A stretch of 42,940 nucleotides of DNA from an uncultured Flavobacteriales bacterium. GTDB taxonomy: Bacteria; Bacteroidota; Bacteroidia; Flavobacteriales_G; Salibacteraceae. Where the stretch lies: positions 1-42,940 of the forward strand of contig CALCCE010000207.1 in the NCBI GenBank assembly GCA_937899835.1, written 5' to 3'. Under the pieces are notes generated by a model. That model was given only the letters and a program-made list of their open reading frames with translations. It did no database searches and was not told the DNA's origin. Both the position numbers and the translations under genes were made by a program. The stretch's first letter is position 1. The number at the start of each line of letters is the position of its first letter. Of the stretch, positions 18,041-25,961 are shown piece after piece.

Positions 18041-19033
18041 ATGGCACAGATTGGCAACATTAACCTTGGGGAATTTCCCTTGCTGCTTGCTCCCATGGAG
18101 GACGTGAGTGACCCGCCTTTTCGCAGGTTGTGCAAGCAGCACGGGGCTGACATGATGTATACCGAATTCATCTCTTCCGAAGGGTTGATTCGGGATGCAG
18201 TAAAAAGCGTTCAAAAGCTAGACATCTTTGAGTACGAGCGTCCGGTAGGCATCCAGATCTTTGGCAACAACATCGATTCGATGAAAGAGGCCACCGAAAT
18301 TACCGAACAAGCCAACCCGGATGTGATCGACATCAATTACGGTTGCCCGGTGAAGAAGGTAGCGTGCAAAGGTGCTGGTGCCGGCATTCTGCAAGACATC
18401 CCCAAGATGGTGCGCATGACGGCCGAAATTGTGAAGTCGACCAAACTGCCAGTAACGGTGAAAACCCGCCTCGGTTGGGACGACAATACCAAATACATCG
18501 TAGAGGTAGCCGAGCGCTTGCAAGACGTGGGCATTCAAGCCATTTCCATCCACGGGCGCACGCGAAAGCAGATGTACAAAGGCGTAGCGGATTGGACCTT
18601 GATCGGAAAGATCAAAGAAAATCCCCGGATGCGCATTCCGGTTTTTGGCAATGGGGATGTAGATTCTCCTGAAAAAGCGGTGGAAATGCGCCAGCGCTTT
18701 GGCGTGGATGGCGTGATGATTGGCCGGGCCAGCATTGGCTATCCCTGGATATTCAACGAGATCAAGCACTACATGGCTACCGGCGAACATTTGCCACCAC
18801 CTGATATTGTGGAAAGAGTGAGTGCTGCCCGTCAGCACTTAACCGACTCCTTACACTGGAAAGGGGAGCGCCAGGGCATTGTAGAAATGCGCAGGCATTA
18901 TGGCAATTATTTCAAAGGCCTGCACCACTTCAAAGAATACCGCAACACCCTGGTTACCAGTGAATCGGTTGCCGACCTGAACGGCACCTTAGATGAAATC
19001 GCGGAGCGTTTTCAGGAAGCGGTTTTCGCTTAA
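18041..19033 (+). CDS. dusB: tRNA-dihydrouridine synthase
   Basis: This flavoenzyme reduces uridines in tRNA to dihydrouridine using FMN and NADPH. The 330-residue protein has the N-terminal LAPMEDVSDPPFR motif (FMN-binding strand), the catalytic Cys102 in INYGCPVKKV, the FMN and substrate-binding Lys141 in VTVKTRLGW and His171 in ISIHGRTRKQMYKG. The FMN-phosphate motif is GNGDVDSPEKA with GVDGVMIGRASIGYPW. These features fit the DusB branch. I preferred the ATG at 18041 over an in-frame GTG at 18020, because the resulting N-terminus (MAQIGNINLGEFPLLLAPME) is typical and the GTG overlaps the -7 box. It stands alone and shares four bases with the stop of the facing permease gene. Confidence 0.93.
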   Translation: MAQIGNINLGEFPLLLAPMEDVSDPPFRRLCKQHGADMMYTEFISSEGLIRDAVKSVQKLDIFEYERPVGIQIFGNNIDSMKEATEITEQANPDVIDINYGCPVKKVACKGAGAGILQDIPKMVRMTAEIVKSTKLPVTVKTRLGWDDNTKYIVEVAERLQDVGIQAISIHGRTRKQMYKGVADWTLIGKIKENPRMRIPVFGNGDVDSPEKAVEMRQRFGVDGVMIGRASIGYPWIFNEIKHYMATGEHLPPPDIVERVSAARQHLTDSLHWKGERQGIVEMRRHYGNYFKGLHHFKEYRNTLVTSESVADLNGTLDEIAERFQEAVFA

Positions 19034-20241
19034 TCGAAGTAGCGTTGGGTAATGAACCGGGCGGGAAACCAAGCGGCCAGCAACCCAATTGTCATAAAAG
19101 TGGCCGACACCGCCAGCACATCGCCCAATTCCAGCGCCACCGGATAAAACTCCACGACCGAATCTTGCAAAGGAAGCAAGCCAACTTCCGATTGGAGCAG
19201 GATCAGCACCATGCCCAAAACCAGGCCACTGCCTCCTCCCAGTAAGGCAATGAGCATGCCCTGTACCCAAAACACCCGGGTGAGCACCGGGCGGTCTGCA
19301 CCCATGCTGGCCAGGGTTTGTATATCGTCTTTTTTATCAATGATGAGCATGGTGATGGAGCCCACCAAATTGAAGGTCGCAATCACCAAAATGAAACTCA
19401 GAATGAGGAAAGTGATCCACTTCTCGGTTTTGTTGGTTTGGTAAATGATGGCGTTCTGCTCGTAGCGGGTTTTCACTTCGAAGTCATCGCCCACCAAATT
19501 TTGAAGTTCTTCTTTGATCGCCTCGGGAGAAGCATCATTCGTAAGGTCAACCTCTACCGCAGAGATGGCATCCCCATAGTCGAGCAGGTTGCGGCCAAAT
19601 TCAAAAGGGACTAATACGTATTCCGCATCAAACTCGGTATTGATGGCAAAAACCCCAGAAGGTAAAATGCGCTCTTTGCGCAGTGCTTCGGCGGTATTGA
19701 AGCGCGCCTTCATGCCCCTTTTAGCCGCATAAAATTCAATGTAAGAATAGTCGTTGCCCAGTTGAATGCGCAAGTCTTCTGCCAGCGCGTATCCCAAAAC
19801 CGTGAAAGGTTGATCCTGGTATTCCAGCAAAAAGTTACCGTCGAACATCATGCTGTCTACGCCGGTCATTTGCCGAAATTCGGGTTCTACCGCTTTCATA
19901 GTGGCTACCGCTTGCCGGTCACCAAACTTCAACATCACCGTTTCTTCTATCACATTGGAATAGAAAGCCACGCCTTCCAGGTTCTTGATCTTCGCTTCGG
20001 GAAACTGGCTGCGTTCAAACGTTTTGCCCTTTTTTACCGTGATGCGGATGTCGGAATCAAAAGAATTGTAGAGCGATTCCACCAGGTTTTCCAAACCGTT
20101 GTAGGCCGATAGCACCACAATCAAACTCAAGGTGCCCACCCCGATTCCACCCATGGAAATGGCGGTAATGAGGTTGATGACGTTGGTCGATTTTTTGGAG
20201 AAAAGGTATCGCCGGGCGATATAAAGTGGAAAATTCAACAC
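19030..20241 (-). CDS. LolC/LolE-type ABC transporter permease (FtsX-like)
   Basis: This 403-residue protein has the lipoprotein-releasing permease layout: an N-terminal segment YIARRYLFSKKSTNVINLITAISMGGIGVGTLSLIVVLSAYNG forming TM1, a large periplasmic domain (about 50-260), then an FtsX domain with three membrane segments. The FtsX part includes IDKKDDIQTLASMGADRPVLTRVFWVQGMLIAL, the coupling region common to this family. LolC/E with the ATPase LolD lifts lipoproteins from the inner membrane. No lolD is adjacent. The start is a GTG, with a near-consensus -7 box (TACCTTTA, 20257-20264) 15 nt upstream. rbfA lies upstream on the same strand with a gap of 38 nt. Confidence 0.9.
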   Translation of the reverse strand: MLNFPLYIARRYLFSKKSTNVINLITAISMGGIGVGTLSLIVVLSAYNGLENLVESLYNSFDSDIRITVKKGKTFERSQFPEAKIKNLEGVAFYSNVIEETVMLKFGDRQAVATMKAVEPEFRQMTGVDSMMFDGNFLLEYQDQPFTVLGYALAEDLRIQLGNDYSYIEFYAAKRGMKARFNTAEALRKERILPSGVFAINTEFDAEYVLVPFEFGRNLLDYGDAISAVEVDLTNDASPEAIKEELQNLVGDDFEVKTRYEQNAIIYQTNKTEKWITFLILSFILVIATFNLVGSITMLIIDKKDDIQTLASMGADRPVLTRVFWVQGMLIALLGGGSGLVLGMVLILLQSEVGLLPLQDSVVEFYPVALELGDVLAVSATFMTIGLLAAWFPARFITQRYFD

Positions 20242-20279
20242 GGCAGACTTAGGCCATAAAGGTAAGGATTGCTCCGGGC

Positions 20280-20618
20280 CTATTGGAGCAGCCGGTCGAT
20301 GTTTTCAGCGTAGTCCAGTGAATCGTCGACAAAGAACGCCAATTCGGGAACCACCCGTGCCTGCTTGCCCATGCGCTTGCCCAACTGACCACGGATGAGG
20401 CTCGATTTCGATTTGATGGCCAACAACACCTCCTGGGCTTTTTCAGAGGGAAAAACGCTGAGGTAAATCTTGGCAAAACCGAGATCAGGACTGATGCGCA
20501 CCACGGTGACCGAAACCATGACGTTGCCGTAGATGGAACGGCCGTTTTGCATAAAAATCTCGCTCAGGTCGCGCTGTACCAAACGGTTAAACTTCTGCTG
20601 TCGGATCGATTCGCTCAT
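20280..20618 (-). CDS. rbfA: Ribosome-binding factor A
   Basis: RbfA binds the 30S subunit during late maturation of 16S rRNA. The 112-residue protein matches the usual length. Family features seen are the N-terminal helix SIRQQKFNRLVQRDLSEIF, the strand segment VMVSVTVVRISPDLGFAKIYLSVFP, and the KH-like core RGQLGKRMGKQARVVPELAFFVDDSLDYAENIDRLL. It precedes the LolC/E-type permease on the same strand by 38 nt, a pairing I recall from other Bacteroidota. A perfect -7 box sits 7 nt before its ATG, so the message may be leaderless. Confidence 0.95.
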   Translation of the reverse strand: MSESIRQQKFNRLVQRDLSEIFMQNGRSIYGNVMVSVTVVRISPDLGFAKIYLSVFPSEKAQEVLLAIKSKSSLIRGQLGKRMGKQARVVPELAFFVDDSLDYAENIDRLLQ

Positions 20619-20625
20619 AAGTCGA

Positions 20626-20633
20626 CAAAATTA
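20626..20633 (-). promoter_or_regulatory. -7 box (TAATTTTG) 7 nt before rbfA
   Basis: On the minus strand the sequence is TAATTTTG, an exact TAnnTTTG match, ending 7 nt before the rbfA ATG. Transcription would begin at or within a base or two of the start codon. Confidence 0.5.
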
Positions 20634-20683
20634 CGGATTCCCGCCAGATTGTGCCGAAAGCAAGCCCACCGTTAACTAATGGC

Positions 20684-20691
20684 TATCTTTG
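20684..20691 (+). promoter_or_regulatory. -7 box (TATCTTTG) 4 nt before the ABC exporter start
   Basis: TATCTTTG matches TAnnTTTG exactly and ends 4 nt before the GTG start of the ABC exporter gene. It implies a leaderless or nearly leaderless message. No -33 TTG at normal spacing was found. Confidence 0.5.
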
Positions 20692-20695
20692 ACCC

Positions 20696-22522
20696 GTGAA
20701 AAACCTCTGGAAGGTCCTTCGATTTGTGCGCAACTACCGCGGACCGGCAGCGCTTAACGTGCTGTTCAACCTTATTTCCATTGTCTTTTCTTTCTTCTCC
20801 TTCGCGATTATCATTCCCTTTCTCAACCTCATTTTCGACATTGATATGGGGAACGAACCTGCTCAAGACAAGGGAGCAGAAAGTTTCAAAGACAAAATGC
20901 TCGATCCGCTACTCGGCGGTTTTCAACAGGTAATCGACGAGGAGGGCAAAGTAGGTGGCTTGGTGTACCTGTGTTTGGGGATCATCATCATCATCTTTTT
21001 GAAAAGCCTCTTTCGCTACCTCGCCATGTTTGCCATCGCCCGGGTGCGTGCCGGTGTGGTAAAAGACATTCGCGTAGCAGTATTTCGAAAAATGAACCGC
21101 TTGCCGTTGTCTTACTATTCCGAAGAGCGCAAAGGCGACATCATCGCCCGCATGACTACCGACGTGCAAGAGGTAGAATGGTCCATCCTCACCGGTTTGG
21201 AAATGATTTTCCGCGATCCGCCAACGGTTTTGTTTTACCTGGCGATGTTGCTGTTGATGAGTCCTAAACTCACCTTGATCATCTTCTTGTTTTTGCCCAT
21301 CACCGGTTTGTTGATCGGGCGCATTGGTAAAAGTTTGAAACGCACCTCAGATAAGGTGCAAGCCAGAATGGGCCTTTTGATGGCATTGATTGAGGAAGCC
21401 GTTGGTGGCTTGCGTATCATTCAGGCCTTCAATGCCGAATCGGCTGTGAATGATCGTTTTGAGCGCGAAAACGACCGTTACCGGCAGTTGATGGTACGGA
21501 TGTATAACAAGCGCGATCTTTCTTCTCCCCTGAGTGAATTCATTGGTGTTAGTGTGTTGGCGGCCGTCATTTGGTTTGGTGGCAACCTTATTCTCGACGA
21601 TCAAAGCTCTTTGAACGGTTCGGAATTCATTTTTTACGTTATTCTGTTTACGCAGATCATCACACCGGCCAAAGCCATTACTACCTCTTATTATAATGTA
21701 CAAAAGGGAGGGGCTTCGGTCGACCGGATTGAAGCCATTCTCAATGCGCCCGAAACCATTCAATCCAAAACCGGAGCCAAACAACTCGATGGCTTTCACG
21801 AAAGTGTGGAATACCGCAACGTAAGTTTTGCCTACCAAAAAGAGCGGGTGCTCAACAACATCAACCTCACCATTCGAAAAGGCGAAAGCATTGCTTTGGT
21901 AGGGCCTTCGGGAGGCGGAAAATCTACACTGGCCGATTTGTTGCCCCGCTTCCACGATCCCATTGAAGGAGCAGTTTGCATTGACGGGACAACCTTACCG
22001 GACTGTGCGGTATCTTCTGTGCGTTCCCTCATGGGAATTGTTACCCAACAATCGATTCTTTTCAACGATACTGTGGCCAACAACATCGCATTCGGAATGT
22101 CCAACACCAGCCGTGAAGCCATTGAGGCCGCGGCCAAGGTGGCCAATGCCCACGAGTTTATCCTGGGGCTGGAAAAGGGCTACGATACCAACATTGGCGA
22201 TGGTGGTGGCAAATTGTCGGGTGGTCAGCGGCAACGCCTGAGCATTGCCCGTGCCGTTTTGAAAAATCCACCCATCCTCATTCTGGATGAAGCCACTTCG
22301 GCTTTGGATACCGAATCGGAAAAGCTGGTGCAGGACGCGCTCAACAAACTGATGCAAAATCGCACCTCGCTGGTGATTGCGCACCGCCTGTCTACCATTC
22401 AGAATGCCGACCGCATTTTGGTGATTGAAAAAGGAGAGATTGTGGAAGCCGGCGATCATCAAACTTTGTTGGATCAGGGCAAAGTCTATAAAAAGTTGTA
22501 CGATCTTCAAGCCTTTGCCTAA
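20696..22522 (+). CDS. MsbA-type ABC transporter, fused membrane and ATPase domains
   Basis: This 608-residue half-transporter has an N-terminal exporter membrane domain (about 1-340, six hydrophobic segments) and a C-terminal ATPase domain. Walker A is GPSGGGKS (403-410), the signature is LSGGQ (507-511), and Walker B has Asp531-Glu532 in ILILDEATSALD. The H-loop follows in VIAHRLSTI. It would work as a homodimer in the inner membrane. Lipid A export (MsbA) and drug or peptide export are the usual roles and cannot be told apart here. The GTG start gives MKNLWKVLRFVRNYRG, the expected short cytosolic N-terminus. A run of acidic residues (EDKGAESFKDK-like, about 60-75) forms the first periplasmic loop. 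It is a single-gene unit divergent from rbfA. Confidence 0.94.
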   Translation: MKNLWKVLRFVRNYRGPAALNVLFNLISIVFSFFSFAIIIPFLNLIFDIDMGNEPAQDKGAESFKDKMLDPLLGGFQQVIDEEGKVGGLVYLCLGIIIIIFLKSLFRYLAMFAIARVRAGVVKDIRVAVFRKMNRLPLSYYSEERKGDIIARMTTDVQEVEWSILTGLEMIFRDPPTVLFYLAMLLLMSPKLTLIIFLFLPITGLLIGRIGKSLKRTSDKVQARMGLLMALIEEAVGGLRIIQAFNAESAVNDRFERENDRYRQLMVRMYNKRDLSSPLSEFIGVSVLAAVIWFGGNLILDDQSSLNGSEFIFYVILFTQIITPAKAITTSYYNVQKGGASVDRIEAILNAPETIQSKTGAKQLDGFHESVEYRNVSFAYQKERVLNNINLTIRKGESIALVGPSGGGKSTLADLLPRFHDPIEGAVCIDGTTLPDCAVSSVRSLMGIVTQQSILFNDTVANNIAFGMSNTSREAIEAAAKVANAHEFILGLEKGYDTNIGDGGGKLSGGQRQRLSIARAVLKNPPILILDEATSALDTESEKLVQDALNKLMQNRTSLVIAHRLSTIQNADRILVIEKGEIVEAGDHQTLLDQGKVYKKLYDLQAFA

Positions 22523-22569
22523 GAATTTACGTTTAGTCTAAAAACCGTCCCAAACTATAGTACCTCGAT

Positions 22570-24081
22570 ATGAAAAAAGCTTTACCTACCCTACTTAGTA
22601 TTTTCATGAGCATTGGCCTGTTGCAGGCCCAGATTACCGTTACCCTTTCTGATTTTGGAAGTGCCGGTGCCACCGTCGTGCAAGGCAACGATACTACCTT
22701 GCCTGCCGGGATTTCAATTGGTACCACGGGCAATACCACCTGGGATTTTTCCAACCTGCAAGCCGATGAGCTAGACACCCTGGAATTTATTGATCCGGCC
22801 ACTACGGCTAGTGCTGGCTTGTTTCCCAATGCTACCGTAGCCATTGAAGATGCTTCTGGGTTGGCTTACCTTAAAACCTCGAGCACTGGTATTGAATTGG
22901 ACGGCATTGATGGCGACTATTTCAACCTTGGTGCAGTGGTGGCCCTGAACATCAATCCGAACATTACCTTGTTCCCTTTGCCGGCCACCAACAACACTAC
23001 CTACAGCGATTTTGCCGACATCGATTCTACTTTGGACGATACTTACACCGGTGTTTTCGATTCTTTGCGGGTTCGGCGGGTCACCAACGTAGACGGTAAG
23101 GTAGATGCCTTTGGAACGATAACCCTCCCAGGCAACAATACTTATAATGTGTTGCGCCACGAACGCCGGGAGATCAATGCCGATACCGTTTGGGGCAAAG
23201 TAGCCATCTTAGGATGGCAACAAGTAACCACCAACTTCGATACGGTTTACACCTATTCCTGGATTGCGAATGGCGAGGATTATCCCGTCTTGGAGATGAT
23301 AGGCGCCTCGCCCAACGGACCTTTCACTTCCGCCGTTTTTACCATCGGCCCCGATGTGCAAGCCACCATATCCGGGCAAACGCCCACTTCGTGCAATGGA
23401 GATTGTGATGGTACTGCCACCGTGACCGGCATCAGTGGTACCGGAAATTATACCTACCTCTGGGATGCTGCTGCTGCCAATCAAACTACGGCTACCGCTA
23501 CGGGCTTGTGTGCGGGAAATTATTCCGTGACCGTATCCGATGGCTTGGGTTCTACGGTAGCCAGTGCTTCGGTGAGCGAACCCGGTGTGCTCTCTGCGGG
23601 TGCCAGCAGTACGGTTGACGAAACGTTCAACGGCAACGATGGCGAAATCAGTTTGAACGTAAGTGGAGGAACTTCTCCTTACACCATCGCCTGGACGGGT
23701 CCCAACGGCTATACCGGAAATGGATCCAATATTTCAGGGCTCGTTGGTGGAGCTTACGTGGCTACCGTAACCGATGATAACGGATGTACCACCACGGCCA
23801 ACATTTCCATTGGTTCGGCAGTCGGTCTCAACGAATACGCAATCAACCGCAGCCTGAACGTATTTCCTAACCCGGCAACCGATCTGCTCATCCTCGAAGT
23901 AGAAGGCAATGCTGCCAAGGAAATTCGGATCATGAACCTGCTCGGCGAAGTATTGGAGGTCCAACGCGCTACCGCCGACCGTACGGAACTAGACATCAGC
24001 AACCTGCCTCCCGGGCATTACCTGGTGCAAGTGGATACCGAGGCCGGTTGGGCTACCCGCAAGTTTGTGGTGCTCCGCTAA
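22570..24081 (+). CDS. Secreted T9SS type A protein with two SprB-like repeats
   Basis: The 503-residue protein has a signal peptide (about 1-20, SIGLLQAQ) and an N-terminal beta-rich domain of unknown type (about 21-260). Two SprB-type repeats follow at about 264-340 (PTSCNGDCDGTA, then LCAGNYSVTVSDGLGS) and 341-415 (NGNDGEISLNVSGGTSPYT, then AYVATVTDDNGC). The type A sorting domain (about 420-503) contains LNVFPNPATDLL and ends KFVVLR. SprB repeats occur in gliding adhesins and many uncharacterised T9SS cargoes. With only two, this is unlikely to be a motility adhesin itself. The second repeat lacks the usual Cys before NGNDG. It converges on hflX with a 13-nt gap. Confidence 0.88.
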   Translation: MKKALPTLLSIFMSIGLLQAQITVTLSDFGSAGATVVQGNDTTLPAGISIGTTGNTTWDFSNLQADELDTLEFIDPATTASAGLFPNATVAIEDASGLAYLKTSSTGIELDGIDGDYFNLGAVVALNINPNITLFPLPATNNTTYSDFADIDSTLDDTYTGVFDSLRVRRVTNVDGKVDAFGTITLPGNNTYNVLRHERREINADTVWGKVAILGWQQVTTNFDTVYTYSWIANGEDYPVLEMIGASPNGPFTSAVFTIGPDVQATISGQTPTSCNGDCDGTATVTGISGTGNYTYLWDAAAANQTTATATGLCAGNYSVTVSDGLGSTVASASVSEPGVLSAGASSTVDETFNGNDGEISLNVSGGTSPYTIAWTGPNGYTGNGSNISGLVGGAYVATVTDDNGCTTTANISIGSAVGLNEYAINRSLNVFPNPATDLLILEVEGNAAKEIRIMNLLGEVLEVQRATADRTELDISNLPPGHYLVQVDTEAGWATRKFVVLR

Positions 24082-24094
24082 TTCAAAGCAGGGC

Positions 24095-25282
24095 TCAATA
24101 CAAAAAGTGGTTGTAAGGAAACCGCTGAGCGTGAATGTTCTTGATGTTGTCGTACAACAATTGGCGCAACTCAGGAATGTTGGCTTTTTCCGTAGCTGAG
24201 ATAAAGATACACGGGTAGTGCGTACGTGCCGCCCAGTAACTGGACAACTCTTCCAGGTTGGAAGCCGGCAATTCGCCCGATTCAATTTCGTCGGGATCGG
24301 GTTCCCGTGGCTGGTACTGATCAATCTTATTGAAAACCATCAAGGTGGGTTTGTCGGTATCGGCAATCTCCTTGAGGGTCTTGTCAACCACTTCGATTTG
24401 TGCTTCGTGACTGGGGTGCGAAATGTCTACTACATGCACCAGAACATCAGATTCGCGTACTTCATCCAAGGTAGATTTAAAGGACTCTACCAGCTGGTGG
24501 GGCAACTTGCGAATGAAACCAACGGTATCCGAAAGTAGAAATGGAAGGTTTTCTACGACCACTTTGCGCACTGTGGTATCCAAGGTGGCAAACAGCTTGT
24601 TTTCAGCAAATACTTCCGACTTGGTGAGCAAGTTCATCAAGGTAGATTTGCCCACGTTGGTGTAGCCTACCAAGGCCACCCGCACCAGTTTTCCCCGGTT
24701 TTTGCGTTGGGTCGCCTTTTGCTTGTCGATGGTTTTGAGCTTCACTTTCAGGCGGGAAATTTTATCCCGAATCACCCGGCGGTCGGTTTCAATCTCGGTT
24801 TCTCCCGGACCACGCATCCCGATACCTCCTCGCTGACGCTCCAGGTGTGTCCACATGCGGGTGAGGCGCGGAAGTAGGTATTGGTATTGTGCCAGTTCTA
24901 CCTGAGCCCGGGCGTGTGCCGTTCGGGCGCGGTTGGCAAAAATATCGAGGATCAGGTTGCTGCGGTCAAGGATTTTGCAAGACAAGATGCGCTCAATGTT
25001 GCGCAGTTGGGTAGGGGTGAGCTCATCGTCGAATATGACCATAGACACCTTGTGCTCCTTCACGTAGGCGGCAACTTCTTCTATCTTGCCCGAGCCGATG
25101 AAAGTTCGGGTATCGGGCCGGTCGAGGCGCTGGTAATACTTGCGTACGGTAAACGCCCCGGCCGTTTTGGCCAGAAAAGCCAATTCGTTCAGGTATTCGC
25201 GGGCCCTGTCTTCGTCTTGCCCCTGGTTGATCAAACCGATCAGAACCGCAGTTTCTTGTTTGGTAGAGGTGTCGGTATTCAA
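24095..25282 (-). CDS. hflX: Ribosome-associated GTPase HflX
   Basis: HflX is a GTPase that binds the 50S subunit and can split stalled ribosomes. The 395-residue protein shows the HflX-specific N-terminal domain (AGAFTVRKYYQRLDRPDTRTFIGSGK, with IFDDELTPTQLRNIE) and the linker RGGIGMRGPGETEIETDRR (151-169). The G motifs follow: G1 GYTNVGKS (206-213), G3 DTVG (252-255) and G4 NKID (318-321). All are intact. The start is TTG: no ATG or GTG lies between the upstream in-frame sequence and the conserved domain. The decayed cytochrome c gene ends 11 nt upstream on the same strand, so hflX is probably transcribed through it. Confidence 0.95.
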   Translation of the reverse strand: MNTDTSTKQETAVLIGLINQGQDEDRAREYLNELAFLAKTAGAFTVRKYYQRLDRPDTRTFIGSGKIEEVAAYVKEHKVSMVIFDDELTPTQLRNIERILSCKILDRSNLILDIFANRARTAHARAQVELAQYQYLLPRLTRMWTHLERQRGGIGMRGPGETEIETDRRVIRDKISRLKVKLKTIDKQKATQRKNRGKLVRVALVGYTNVGKSTLMNLLTKSEVFAENKLFATLDTTVRKVVVENLPFLLSDTVGFIRKLPHQLVESFKSTLDEVRESDVLVHVVDISHPSHEAQIEVVDKTLKEIADTDKPTLMVFNKIDQYQPREPDPDEIESGELPASNLEELSSYWAARTHYPCIFISATEKANIPELRQLLYDNIKNIHAQRFPYNHFLY

Positions 25283-25293
25283 ATTAAAAAGTG

Positions 25294-25680
25294 TTATTCG
25301 GCAGCTTTGCTAAAAGTATCGAGAAATTCTGCGATGGCTTTCATTTCTTTTTTGGATAATGTGCTACCGTAACCTGCTATGCCGTTACGGATGATTGAAA
25401 TGCACTCTTTGATGTTAAGGTTAGAAGCGCTGAGATCTTTGGCTAATGAGGGTCTTCAATCTCCCTTGGCACCGTGGCAAACTTTGCAATTCAGGTGGTA
25501 TAATAGTTGTGCATTGATCTTTTCTGTCGCTGGGTTGGCGGCACCAGATTGTGCTTTGGCGGGGCCTGTACGGGAGCAGGCAACCATCGGCACTATTAAC
25601 CCAATAAATGCTGTTAGGTAACCAAGTCGCACTAGCGTCACGCTACCGAAACAGTTGAAAGTGGTTTGAGCAACCGACAC
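25294..25680 (-). pseudogene. c-type cytochrome lipoprotein, interrupted by in-frame TGA after CxxCH
   Basis: Read in one frame, this region encodes a 128-codon c-type cytochrome. It has a lipoprotein signal (hydrophobic TAFIGLIVPM, lipobox Cys in MVACS), an Ala/Pro/Gly-rich linker, the heme-binding motif CKVCH within LNCKVCHGAKGD, then TGA at 25456-25458, then RPSLAKDLSASNLNIKECI up to a natural TAA at 25294-25296. The sequence after the stop is plainly the rest of a cytochrome c fold, including YGSTLSKKEMKAIAEFL. The TGA falls where the family usually has Gly (GDG), so one G-to-T change from GGA explains it. The segment NGIAGYG has Ile-Ala where Met-Pro is usual, so the axial Met ligand also appears lost. 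Possible starts are GTG codons at 25680, 25641 or 25632. A sequencing error could explain the stop but not the missing Met. Confidence 0.8.
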
Positions 25681-25867
25681 AATTGGACAAAAGGCCTTTT
25701 GAAAAAGTACTTCTCTCTTGCGATCGGTCTATTCCAGTCAACGACATTTTGTCCCTCCATCCCACGAAGGCTAGATGACCGTCACCTTCAGCAAGCGCAA
25801 AACTGCTCAGCGTAAGCCAGTGTGTGCGTGAATAAGAACGAGGTACATTGGAATGACGTTAAGGCCT

Positions 25868-25875
25868 CAAAGGTA
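25868..25875 (-). promoter_or_regulatory. -7 box (TACCTTTG) upstream of the cytochrome c remnant and hflX
   Basis: On the minus strand TACCTTTG matches TAnnTTTG exactly. It lies about 190-235 nt before the possible cytochrome c starts, which would leave a long leader. It may now serve mainly to transcribe hflX. Confidence 0.35.
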
Positions 25876-25961
25876 GACTAAAATTGATTTTTGAGTGAAC
25901 TATCACCGGGGTTTTCAACCGCCAATAGTCCTGCGAATTTCAGTACTTTAGCCCACCTCTT

